Assembly (NCBI GenBank): GCA_026770575.1
Contig: MU657287.1
Location: 75,579-139,578 of the forward strand
Direction: 5' to 3'
DNA: 64,000 nucleotides
Source: Pelagophyceae sp. CCMP2097
Taxonomy: Eukaryota > Sar > Pelagophyceae
The notes under the pieces were generated by a model, which had not been told where the DNA came from, did no database searches, and saw only the letters and a program-made list of their open reading frames with translations. The stretch's first letter is position 1. Every line of letters starts with the position of its first letter. The position numbers and the translations under genes are program-made. This document shows, piece by piece, positions 40,367 through 50,704 of the stretch.

Positions 40367-41935
40367 ATGCCCATGTTCCAGAGCCGCGGTGTCTACGCCG
40401 CCCTCGCGCTCGCAGCTGGGCAGCTGGGCGCGCTGGCGCAGACGCCCAGCTCGACGGGCGCGCCGACGTCTGTCCCGACGACTTCCATGCCGGCCGCGAC
40501 CGCCTTGCCCGTCGACCTCGGTACCGCGGGCAACTATGTCATCCTCGCCAAGTCCGGCGTCGACACCAAGGCGACGTCTGGCGTCACGGGCGACATCGGC
40601 GTGAGCCCCATCAAGGGCGCGGCGATGACGGGCTTCTCGGAGACGCTGGACTCGAAGGGCGCGTTCGCCACGTCGCCGCAGGTCACCGGCAGCATGTACG
40701 CTTCCGACTACAAGGGGACGACGCCGTCGGTTTTGACCACGGCCGTTTCCGACATGGAGACCGCCTACACCGACGCCGCGGGCCGCCCGCTCTCGGGCTT
40801 CGGAGACCGCCTCAACCTCGGCGGCTCGTCGGGCATCGGCGGCAAGACGCTGACTCCCGGCGTGTACAAGTGGGACGTTGACGTCATCGTCGAAACTGAA
40901 ATCTACTTTGATGCCGCCGGCGACGATCAAGCCGTCTTCATCCTGCAGACGTCTGGCAACGTCGTCGTTGCCGCGAACGTCAATGTGGTCCTCCAGAACG
41001 GCGCACAGGCCAAGCACATCTTCTGGCAGGTCGCGGGCTACGTCCAGGTCGGCGCAGGCGCAAACGCCGCGGGCGTGTTCCTCGTCAAGACCAAGGCCGA
41101 CTTCATCACGGGCTCCAAGCTCGACGGCCGCGTCCTCGCGCAGACGGCAGTGAACCTCCAGCAGGCGACCATCACGGAGCCTAACATCAGCCGCCGTCTG
41201 CAGGCTGCGCCGACTCCGACCGTCGAGCTCCTCACGGCCGGCAACTTTGCCATCCTGGCCAAGGCGGGCGTCTCGACGGTGCCTGCGTCATCCGTCACCG
41301 GCGACGTCGGCGTCAGCCCGATCTCGGGCGCTGCGCTCACGGGCTTCTCGACCACCGCGGACTCGTCGGGCGAGTTCGCCACGTCAGGGCAGGTCGACGG
41401 CAAGCTGTACGCCGCCAACTTCTTCCCCCCGACTCCGTCAAAGCTGACCACGGCCGTCAGCAACATGGAGGCGGCGTACACGGACGCGGCCGGGCGCACC
41501 AACCTGGACGCGGCGCGCATCAATCTCGGCAGCGGCAACCTGGGTGGTGCCTTTGGGGGGGAAACCACTCCGCTGACGACGGGCGTGTACACGTGGCAAT
41601 TCGACATCACGTTCGCCGGCGACGTGCACATCAGCGGCAGCGCCGACGACGTTTTCATCCTCCAGACGACGGGCAACGTCTACGCCACCAATGACATCAA
41701 GATCATCCTTAAAAACGGCGCGCAGGCCAAGAACATCTTCTGGCAGGTCGCCGGCTTCGTCGAGGCCGGCGTCGGCGCGCACCTCGAGGGCATCTTCCTC
41801 GTCAAGACGCACGCAGAGTTCTTCACGGGCTCGTCGCTCTACGGCCGCGTGCTCGCGCAGACTGCCGTCACGCTCCAGAAGACGATTATCGCGCAGCCGA
41901 CCACGAAGCGCCGCCTCCTCCGCGGCGGCCAGTAG
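40367..41935 (+). CDS. Secreted ice-binding protein with two DUF3494 domains
   Basis: Single-exon gene of 522 residues. Residues 1-25 ('GVYAALALAAGQLGALAQ') form a signal peptide, followed by a Ser/Thr/Pro linker. Domain 1 (about 48-275) begins 'VDLGTAGNYVILAKSGVDTK' and domain 2 (about 290-510) begins 'VELLTAGNFAILAKAGVSTV'. Both run through the DUF3494 landmarks 'VTGDIGVSP', 'AAMTGF', 'AYTDAAGR', 'LTPGVYKW', 'VFILQTSGN', 'NGAQAKHIFWQVAG' and 'GSKLDGRVLAQTAV'. These solenoid proteins bind ice through a flat beta face and slow recrystallisation in brine. Absence of introns, when neighbours have many, fits acquisition by horizontal transfer and later internal duplication. The C-terminus 'RRLLRGGQ' and the linker 'SRRLQAAP' are similar, so the duplication probably included the tail. 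Confidence 0.95.
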   Translation: MPMFQSRGVYAALALAAGQLGALAQTPSSTGAPTSVPTTSMPAATALPVDLGTAGNYVILAKSGVDTKATSGVTGDIGVSPIKGAAMTGFSETLDSKGAFATSPQVTGSMYASDYKGTTPSVLTTAVSDMETAYTDAAGRPLSGFGDRLNLGGSSGIGGKTLTPGVYKWDVDVIVETEIYFDAAGDDQAVFILQTSGNVVVAANVNVVLQNGAQAKHIFWQVAGYVQVGAGANAAGVFLVKTKADFITGSKLDGRVLAQTAVNLQQATITEPNISRRLQAAPTPTVELLTAGNFAILAKAGVSTVPASSVTGDVGVSPISGAALTGFSTTADSSGEFATSGQVDGKLYAANFFPPTPSKLTTAVSNMEAAYTDAAGRTNLDAARINLGSGNLGGAFGGETTPLTTGVYTWQFDITFAGDVHISGSADDVFILQTTGNVYATNDIKIILKNGAQAKNIFWQVAGFVEAGVGAHLEGIFLVKTHAEFFTGSSLYGRVLAQTAVTLQKTIIAQPTTKRRLLRGGQ

Positions 41936-42046
41936 AACCGCTCTGCGCCCCACCCATCATCTCCCTCGCCTCCGCCCACCGCCCATCACGAGCCCCGGGC
42001 CCATGCCAGAAATATCTGGCCGATAACTATAACCATGGCGTCGGTG
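41936..42046. other. 3' flank of ice-binding gene
   Basis: Short spacer with CCGCCCATCACGAGCCCCGG and ATATCTGGCCGATA; no poly(A) signal that I can single out. Confidence 0.3.
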
Positions 42047-42190
42047 AAAGAAGGACCGGCACGCCCAGCCCAGGTCCCTCGCCACCCTCGCAACCGCTCG
42101 CAGTAGCGTGCTGCATAGGCGCGCGCAGCGCGTCTTGTTTTTGTTTAGCGACCAAGGGGACGAACTGACCGACAAAATTGCGCATGGGTG
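42047..42190. repeat. Dispersed repeat P, copy 2
   Basis: Same order of words as 8574-8727, with a 20-bp insertion (TTTGTTTAGCGACCAAGGGG) where the first copy has TTTTAAGGTTCCGC. Confidence 0.6.
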
Positions 42191-42216
42191 CACCACTCTT
42201 GGACACCACTCGATGG

Positions 42217-42470
42217 CGCGTCGCGGCGCGCCACGACAGTCGGCGACTGTCGGCGAGCGTCGCCGTGCGTCGCAGGGTGTCGCAGGGGTCGCAAGGCGTC
42301 GCAGAGTGTCGCAGGCGTCGCAGAGCGTCGCAGAGCGTCGCAGAGCGCCGCGAGCGTCGCAGGCGTCGCAGAACGTCGCAGAGCGTCGCAGAGCGCCGCG
42401 AGCGTCGCAGGCGTCGGCGACGCTCGCCGACAGTCGACGACTGTCGCGCCGCGACACGCTGCGAGTGTCA
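42217..42470. repeat. GTCGCAGAGC tandem array nested in an inverted repeat
   Basis: The centre (42265-42415) is made of GTCGCAGAGC, GTCGCAGGC and GCCGCGAGC words, including a ~60-bp higher-order duplication. It is flanked by inverted arms: ACAGTCGGCGACTGTCGGCG with AGCGTCGCC on the left, and GGCGACGCT with CGCCGACAGTCGACGACTGT on the right. CGACAGTCG is itself palindromic. Non-coding; lies 100 bp before the RND transporter. Confidence 0.7.
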
Positions 42471-42575
42471 AACTAAGGCAGCGTCGACAGTTATTTTAGA
42501 AAAAGTTTCGGAATTTCACGACCTTCTGGAACTGTGTTCCCGCGAAAAAACTTGTTCGCTCGCTCGCACGGAAGC

Positions 42576-45500
42576 ATGGAGGCGGGAGGCAACCGGGCGA
42601 CAGCGCAGGCTGGTGAGGCGGCCTCGGCTGGCGAGGTGGAGGTGACCGAGGCTGGCGAGGTGGAGGCGGCCTCGGCTGGCGAGGTGGAGACGGCCTCGGC
42701 TGGCGAGGCCTCGGCTGACGAGGCCCCGACGGCCGCGCCGGTGGACGGCGCGCCCGAGGCGCAGGTCGGCTACGAGCGCATCACGACTGGGGAGAAGGAG
42801 CGCCACGACAAGGACGAAGAGCCGGCGTTCTACCTAAAGTCTCCAGCACAGCCGGCGAAATCGGTCGGAAGCCCCGGACAAACGCCACCAAGTGCAGCCG
42901 CAGTCGCGCGCGGCATCAGAGGCCTCGGGGCGCCGCTGTGATTCCGGAGTGCGCGCCGTCGCGATCATGGCCATAGGTTCGCGGTGACGTACAGGAAGAG
43001 CGGGTGCGTCTTTCTCCTCCTCGTAAACATCTTCTGGGTCGCGCTGACCATCGGCCTCGCGGTGAACCACTTCCAGCCCATCGACCTCGACACGCTCGGA
43101 GAGGTGAGCAATACGGCGGACGAAGAGGCCGCGCCGCTTGCAAACGGACGCGTAGGTCGGCTTGGTCATGCCCGAAGAGACGTACCAGCGCCGCCAAAAC
43201 GGCTATTTCCGCGCGAAGAGGAAGGCCAACCTCGGCCTCGCACAAAGCCAGCGCGCGAGGCGCACGCAACATCCACTCCGAGGCGGTCCCTATACGGGCC
43301 CCTATACGGGCCCCTATACGGACCCCTATACGGACCGCCCCCTCAAATGTCGTGGTCTGGAGGACCCGGGGCGACCCTGTGGGGTCCTCCGTGTGTCTTG
43401 ATCCGGTGGGCGACTTTCTTCGACGTGTAGGTCGGCGCACAGTGCCAGCGCGAGGACCCCGACGATCCGCTGATCATGATCCTGATGCGCAAGACGTTTG
43501 ACAACGACAGAAAAGGCAACGCGCTCACTCAAGGCGGCCTGGAGAGGCTGCGCCAGCGCGAGGACCACGTCCTCGCCGAGGGCGGATGGAAGGATCGATG
43601 CGCAGTGGTCTACGACGGCAACTACGCGAACGGCTGCGGCATCACCGCCCCGAAGCAAGACGTCGGGCCGGGGGGCGCCGTCTACAACGCCTCGGACGCA
43701 AACGGCTGCATGCGGCCTTTTAGCCCCGTCTTCATGCAAAGGAGCCGCGTGCGACGCTGGACAACCTTAGAGAGGTCCCTCTAACGGGGCCCCTTTGACG
43801 GTCCCTTTGACGGTCCCTTTGACGGTCCCTTTGACGGTCTTTCTTTGACATATTGCTCGAAGGATCGCCCCGTGGGGATTCCTCTGCTCTTTGGGTTTGA
43901 GTTTCTCTCGGGATTCCTCCGCGTAGGTTTGAAAAGTACGGCGACCCAAGCTTCCAAGACATCTTTGGCACCATTGGCCGAATGAAGGAGCTCTCGCCGA
44001 CAGACTTTCTCAGCTTTACAGACATGCTGCACAAGGACTTTTCCTACCCGGACAGAGTCAAGAGCAAACTCTTGGTTTCAAAAACTTACGCGGGGACCCC
44101 TAGACACAACGTCTCGTACTACGCCGGCGGCGACAAGCTGGCCAAGCTCGAAGCCGGCCTGCGGATCGAGTACTACACGGAGCGGCGCGAAAGGAAAGAG
44201 ACTGAGCACCTAGAGAATTGGATCAACCGAAAGTTGGGCAAATGGCTCAACCGCAAGTACGACTCGTCGCCCTGGACGACGCTGTACTCGTACACCGACT
44301 ACGACCCCGTCCAGGACCAGGTCGAAGTCGACCTGCTTTTGGTCCTCGTGTCGATCATCATCGTGTTTTCGTACATGTGGTGCGCCTCTCCTCGTTGCGA
44401 CTCGGGACGGATCGATTGCGCGCATCGCTCCCCGGGCTATAGGTACTACACGGCCTATCTATTCGTCACGTCTTGCGGCATGCTGGAGATTATCACGAGC
44501 TTCTTCGGCGCGAACCTCTTATACAGATACTGCTGGCCCAACGCCGCAGGCCTGGGCTACAACTACTTTACCCTCTTCATCGCCCTCTCCCTCTTCATCA
44601 TCATGGGCATCGTGCGTCGCGGTGCAAAAGCATTTGTGCGTATTGGACGCTAAATGATAGGGGGCCGACGACGTCTTCGTCTACTGGGATACGTGGAAGG
44701 GCTCCGCCAACGTCCAGTACCGCGGCGAGGCCCACCGCCTCGCCCACGTCTATTCCCACGCGACGCAGGTGCGTCGGGCCCCTCTTGCCCGTCGCTCCCC
44801 GGACGCGCCCCGCGCAGGCCATGGGCGTCACGTCGGCGACGACGATCCTCTCGTGCGTGGGCGCTCGACGCGCGTGGGCGCTGGTCTGCTTGGGAAGACC
44901 CGAAATAGGTTCCTTTCCAACCTGTCTTCGCCATTCGTCGGGATCGGGACGTTCGGCGTCTTCGCCGCTCTCCTCGTCTTTGTCAACTACTGCACCGTCT
45001 GTACGCTATTCCCAGTCGTCGTTTTGGTCTACGAGTCCGAGTTCGCGCATAGGAGTGCGTCGGTGGCACCCCAACAGAAACGTCGAGGGGGCTCGTCTGC
45101 TCACGGGAGCACCGAGGGGGCCTCCGGACGGTATGAACTTTGGGGCACCGACACTTAGGCTACGTCTGGACGCCGGCGTGCATTGTTCTGCATCGAAAGC
45201 TCTGGCCTCAAAAGGCCCCCGAGCCGCAAGGCGAGGCGGAGGCTGGGGAAGAGACGAAGACGGATGCCGGCGACGTCGAGCCGACCGAGGGCGTCGAGCT
45301 GACCGACGCCGGCGACAAGACGGAGGCCGGCGCCGTGGCGGGCGCCGACGCCGGCCCGCGCGCGGCCGACGACGCGGCGGCTCTGAGTGCGCCTCTGGAC
45401 GCGCCGCTTGGTGCGGCGTCGGGCGGCGGCGGCGCGGGTCACGACGGCGCGGCGTCGGCGCGTTCATCTGCGCGGTCGTCGCGGGGGTCTCGGGCCTCTA

Positions 45501-48332
45501 AGGACGAAGGGTCGCGGGATCCGATCCCCGTGTGGTTCAAGACGCGGTACGCGCCCTTCGTCTTCAAGTTCAAGCGGGCGATCGTGGCGGCGCATTTGGT
45601 GCTATTTCTCGTCTTTCTCGTCTTTGCGACGCAGCTGGAGGCGACGCCCTTTGAGGAGTACAAATTGTTGCCGGTGGATACGAACTTTCATCAGTACACG
45701 TTTGCGAATAACAACTGGCTCCCAAAGTCCGCCGAGCCGCTCTTTGCCCACATGCGGGCCGCTGCGTGTCGCGCCGCGCTGTGGCGTTGATTTCAAATGC
45801 GTAGGTCACCTTCGGTAAGGCCTTTGGGTCCCGGGACAGCGTTCGGAGGGCGCCGCAGTCCGGAACGTGGAAGCATCGTCGTGGCCCGGAACACGGAAGC
45901 GTCGGGCGATCCTCTCTAGGTTTGATCATATAGTAGCCCCCCTCATAGGTCTCGAACACCGCGACCCTTTGAACCTCCAGGGCCAGCCGGAGCAGCGCTT
46001 CGAGCGCGAGCTCAGCGGCAAACCGAACTGGGACGGTGCGCCGCTTTCAAGTTTCGTTTCGGGCCGACATCATCTTGCCGCTAGATTCGTTGAACTTCGA
46101 CCCGCCGAACACGCAGATGCAGATGCTCAATACGGCTTACGAGCTCGCGTTCAACCCGCGGCGGGGCTTGCACATTGACAACAAATACGGCATCAACTCG
46201 CAGCTCGAAGGGTCGCAGACCGGGTCGCTGGCCGACACGCCCGACGGAGGCTCCTCGGCGAGCGTGCAGAACCCGTACGGCATCCAGTCGTTGTTCCACG
46301 CGCTGCAGCAATGGGAAAACGTGTCCGAGGTGGACAATGCGACGGCGGGGTCGTTCCGGCGCAAGGACGTCGTGCTCTCGACGTGCGCCTCGTGCTTCGA
46401 GACCTTTCTGATCACGCCCAACCCGAACACGCTCGGCCCGGGCTTCACCGAAGGCGTGGAGGGCCGTGTGCCCCCGTTTACGCAGACGGGGCAAAGCAGC
46501 CGCGCCCCTTATTCGGAAGACAAGAGACCGCCAGAGTGATGACAGAGTCGCCTTGGGACCCGCGTACCGTAGGCACGCCGCCGCTCTCGGACGGGTGCAA
46601 CTGCTACGGGACGTTTCCGTTCGCGGCGGAAGTTTGCCTCTACGAGACGCGAAACGCTACAGACGACACGCGCTTCAAGTGCAATTCAAACGTTGACTCG
46701 GCCGCCGACGAGATGAGTTCGTTCTTCAACGCGCGGTGCCGCGCCGGCAAAAGGCGGGAAACGTCGCGGAGATAAGAGTCGCGAGAGGTCGTCGTCTGCT
46801 TGCCTTCGAGTGCTGAAACTGTATTGCGTAGTCGGGCGAGACGGACATTGACTGGACGTGGTGGCGGGACTACGTCTTTGCGTTGGCGGACGACGACGGC
46901 TTTTTCGATCGCGTCGCGTTTTACGACATTCAAGTGCAGACTAAGATCAGGCGCGTATAAGGGAGCCTCGAGAGACGGCACAAAGGCCGAAGATAGGCTC
47001 ACCGACGGTGACTTTAAGATGGGTTTGCGCATGGCGCACCGGTGGGACGACTGGATGGAGGACTACAACAAGCGGCCGGAGAACGAAGCTAGAGTCATGG
47101 TGCGTCGCCACAGCATGTCGCCGTCGCCCGCAGCGAAGGGTCCTCGCACAGCGACTTTCTTCCGACGAACCCGCCGCGGTCCTCGCCCGTCCTAGACGGA
47201 CCCAAACAAACCATCGATGCCCCCTGCTTAAAAGGCTCCTCGACGACGGCCCTACTAGGTCTACCTCGACTCTTCGGAGTCGTGGGCCGTGTCAAAGGTT
47301 CTCATCCCTTCGGGAGTGACGAACATGCTCCTCTCGCAGGCTCTGGCCTGGGTCGTGCTCACCTCAGGCTTTGCCACCGGCAACTGGATCCTCTCGTCCA
47401 TCGCGACCTTTACCATCGGCATGATCGCCACCATCGTCATCGGGCTCATACAGGTCTGCTCACCCTGGGTGGGTTCTATGGTGTTTCAAAGTATTCCGAT
47501 TAAATCATTGGCTGGGGCCTCGGGCCGCTGGAGTCGATCCTCATCGTCATGGGCATCGGCTTCTCCGTCGACTACACTGTGCACTGCGCCGACAGCTACA
47601 TCAACAGTGAGGCGCGGGCGCCGCGCGGAGTCGCGGGCACGCGCAAAAATCAGGCCACTCGCACACGCGCGAGGGCAAGGTCCTCGACGCGCTGTGCGTC
47701 CCCGTGCGGCCCTCGCCTTTGCATACGACGGTCAGTAGGACACACACGGGCTCTTCGGTCCTTTCGGGTGCTGTCTCGACGCTGGGCGCGTCCATCCCCA
47801 TGCTCTTCGCCGCCATCATCTTCTTCTTCAAGTCAGGATAGGCCGGCGTGCGAGAAGACGCCAGGAAGATGTCGCGTAGGTTTGGCATCTTCATCTTCGT
47901 CACCATTGCCCTCTCGCTCCTCTACTCGCTCGGCTTCTTCTGCGCGGCCCTCGCCTGGTTCGGGCCCCTCGCCAAGCAAGGCCAGGTTGCGACGCTCTAC
48001 GCCGGCTGCGTCGGGCGCGCGCACGACCACATCGTGGAGCCCGGGCCCGCGCCGATTCGAAAGATTTCAAAGGACCGGAAGCCATCCTCCTCGGACGACT
48101 CCCGCGCAGGCTCGAGGAGGAGCAGAAGCTCGTCGACGCCGAAGCGGAGAAACAGCGCCTCGTCGACGCGGACGAGGCCTGCGACGAGACGACGGACGAG
48201 GCCGGCGACGAGACGGCGGACGCGACTCCCAAACCAGAGGCGGCCTCCGCAGAGCCGACCGCTCGCGAGACGGAGGCGGCCGCTCCCGAGACGGCGCCCG
48301 AGACGACGCTCCCGCAGGTGGAGCTCCTATAA
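42576..48332 (+). CDS. Dispatched/Patched-like RND-superfamily membrane transporter
   Basis: Well-supported exons: 42576-42838 (acidic N-terminus with SAGEVE repeats), 42977-43103 (TM1 'CVFLLLVNIFWVALTIGLAV'), 43431-43774, 43927-44611 (first loop and TM2-4), 44661-44768, 44818-44852, 44909-45054, 45159 onward, 45949-46035, 46085-46465, 46573 onward. Several later junctions are unresolved. Two RND halves are clear. Half 1 has 'FIALSLFIIMGIGADDVFVY' then 'WDTWKGS' and 'GVFAALLVFVNYCTVCTLFP'. Half 2 has 'GPLESILIVMGIGFSVDY' then 'TVHCADSYINS' and 'GASIPMLFAAIIFF'. The GADDVFV..D and GxxxDY elements are the TM4 and TM10 proton- or sodium-relay motifs of Dispatched/Patched/NPC1 proteins. A Glu/Asp/Ala-rich cytosolic loop joins the halves, and the C-terminus is acidic. 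Likely substrate is a sterol or lipid; no direct evidence here. Intron 2 (43104-43430) holds a GGCCCCTATACG tandem repeat and intron 3 a TTTGACGGTCCC repeat. Confidence 0.8.
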
Positions 48333-48451
48333 AACGTCCCTTGTATCCTCACCTCGTATTCGCGAGCTCGTGCTCGGGGAGCGCGACGATGCTGAGATGG
48401 AACCTGGAAGAATATTATTGAATAATTTGCAATAATTTGAAAATAATATCG

Positions 48452-48530
48452 ACCCCCGGAAAGGGGCCTAGATTTGACCAAATCTAAAGACACCCCTGCC
48501 CCTTCGGGGGTCTGAACAATTATAAGTTTC
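48452..48530. repeat. Dispersed repeat Q, copy 2
   Basis: GGAAAGGGGCCTAGATTTGA, CCAAATCTAAAGACACCCC and TTCGGGGGTCTGAA match 8739-8812. TAGATTTG/CAAATCTA forms an extra small hairpin in this copy. Confidence 0.6.
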
Positions 48531-48889
48531 CTCTCCTGATGGAAAACATGCCACCACGGCAAGGAGCGAACCCGTGACACTGGCCATCTGCGCTCCGAGT
48601 CATGCTGGCACCAGTGGTTCTCCGATTCTCTAAATCTGTTTGCATTTGCGTAAAAATAAAAAAATAATGTTAATACGCTAAAGCGATTTGTGTTAGAAAA
48701 AGGTGCGAACGCGTTGTGCCTCGCCCCCAGCGCGCCGCCGAGGCGCGGGGCCCGGGCGCCGGCGGGATCCCGAAGAGGCCACGCCGCCCTCGGTTGCGGA
48801 TCGTCTTTTTTTCAAAAAGAGATTGTGGGAGTGTGACAGCCGCCTTCTTCTGCGAACCCGAACCGATCGCAGGCCGCCCCAGTTCTTAT
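48531..48889. other. 5' flank of FKBP gene
   Basis: A B-box-like GGGTTCG word lies on the minus strand near 48570, without a foldable T arm. The sequence then becomes AT-rich (48640-48700) and GC-rich up to the ATG. No gene seen. Confidence 0.35.
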
Positions 48890-50201
48890 ATGTCCGAGAT
48901 CCTGTCGGAGGCTCCTCCCGCCGTTCCGCCGACCCTGGATGACCAGGGCCGCATCGACGTCTGCCAGGACGGTGAGCGGGGGCATTTGTTGCCGCCGTGG
49001 GGCGCGTCGCCGCGGCCGATCGCGGCCGTTGGCAGCCGCGGGCCTTGTGCGCGGTCCGAAGAAGCGCCCTAGGTGGCGTCTTGCTGAAGGTTTTGACCGC
49101 CGGCAGCGGCATCATCGTCGAGTCGGGCGACACCGTGCGACCCGGCGTGGAAAAAACGAGCGCGCCCGACTTTTCGTGGCGGGGCGCCGGCCCGTGCGCG
49201 AGGGTGCCCCGACGACGCAGAAGACCTTCCAAGGACGCCGATGCGGCAACGAATCTTTCCGACGCTGCCGCCTCGCACGAGGCTGCACCTTTACTCTAGC
49301 GCGTGGATTCCTATCCCGGGGACTGAGCCTGACTGACGGGCTCTAGGTGGGCGTCAACTACGTCGGCCGCGTGCTCGGCGCCGAGGATGAGTTCGACCGC
49401 AACCACGGCGGCTACCCGTTCGAGTTCGTCGTGGGAGAAGGAAAGGTGCGAGACGTCTGGGTCTTGAACGAAAAGTGCCTCTTCCCACGCCCAAAGCGCC
49501 TTTGCAGACGCGTTTCCCTCCGCAGGTCGTCAAAGGCTGGGACCTGGCCATCTGCCTGCTGCAAGTGGGCGCTCGCGTCACGCTCACGCTGCACCCGGAC
49601 TACGGCTATGGGAAAGAAGGCTCCAAGCCCGATGTGAGCTCCTCGACTTTTCGAGATGCGAACTTCTCCCCGAGGAAATAGGACTCTCCTCGATCAACGG
49701 GCCCCTCTCCTGGGCCTCCCTTTGACCGCCCCCGCGCCAGGTCGGTTCCGACGCGACGCTGTACTTTGACATTGAGCTCGTCAGCATCAAGGACCGCGGC
49801 GTCAAGGGCAGCTCGGGCATCTCGGACCGCGACCGCCTCACCATCCTGCGCGAGGAGCGCGCCACAGCCGCCGAGGAGGCGCGCGTCAAGAAGGTGGACA
49901 AGGACCTCAAGGACAAGGACTCCAAGGAGCTGGCTGCGGCCAAGTCCTCCGCCAAGACGAAGAAGGGCAAGGGCGGCGTCAAGAAGGAGTGGAAGCCGAC
50001 GGAAAAGGCCGCCAAGCCCGCGCCCAAAGACAAAAAGGGTACGTCTGCAGCCGCTGAGCGGGATGAGGCCTGCGCACGAAAAGGTGCAAGCGAGCGCACT
50101 CCAGACGCTCGCGATTGCTAGGATCGAAGAAGACGACATACGCCGAGCCCGAGGACGGCGAGCCCGCCTCCGTCGAAGAGCACGCAGAGCCAGGCGAGTA
50201 A
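48890..50201 (+). CDS. FKBP-type peptidyl-prolyl isomerase with Lys-rich tail
   Basis: Six exons (48890-48971, 49073-49134, 49347-49445, 49526-49633, 49741-50038, 50122-50201) join in phase to 242 residues. Donors are GTGAGC, GTGCGA, GTGCGA, GTGAGC and GTACGT. Residues about 28-130 are one FKBP domain: 'GGVLLKVLTAGSGIIVESGD', 'TVGVNYVGRVLGAEDEFD', 'YPFEFVVGEGKVVKGWDLAI', 'LLQVGARVTLTLHPDYGYGK', 'SDATLYFDIELVSIKDRG'. The active-site Tyr, Phe-Asp, Phe, Val-Val, Trp, Tyr and Phe positions are recognisable, although the 'FDSS' loop reads 'FDRNHGGYPFEF'. The remaining ~110 residues are charged, with 'KKVDKDLKDKDSKELAAAK', a run of Lys/Ala and an acidic end. No signal peptide or TPR repeats. A cytosolic or nuclear isomerase. 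Confidence 0.9.
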
Positions 50202-50343
50202 AAGCGCTGCGCTGGCGAGACGGCGGCGCGCGTCGCCGCAGAGGCCCGTCCGAACATACACCAGAAGACGGAGGCCACGTCCCTCCCGCCTACGCACCCT
50301 CATCGCACAAACCCCGCGGCGACTGCCCCACGCAGCCGCTGTG

Positions 50344-50704
50344 AAGAGGCCCGCCAGGCCAGCGAGGCGGTGTCGAGAGCTCCCATTCATATAACTACTA
50401 GAATCAAAGCTGTCGAAGAGGAGACGTGTCCAGGACCCTTCTGACACCCACGGCGCGCCGCGCTCGAGAAGGCGGCGAGCGCCCTCTACACACCCAACTG
50501 GCACAGGCTAGAGATTGCTAGAGTCTCGCTGATATCGAGAATTTATCGAGATCTCCGAGTCGAAGAGACCCAGCAAGGAGCAGCTCGGCGCGCGGCGCTC
50601 GTCCTTCCGATTGGCCCGTCTCCAGCCGCGCCCTCGCGACCGCCGCCGCCGCCGCGCGACTGTGCGAGGCCGGCATCTACGGCGCCTCCGGTCGCTTCTC
50701 CGGT
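50344..50704. other. Spacer and 5' flank of Nup88-like gene
   Basis: Frames are open on both strands, Arg-rich. An additional 5' exon cannot be excluded. A duplicated GCTAGAGATTGCTAGAGTCTC word lies at 50508-50527 (read as GCTAGA-type units). Confidence 0.35.

Noticed and set aside
42217..42470. CRISPR-like array
   Set aside because: No regular spacers; units are contiguous, and this is eukaryotic DNA.
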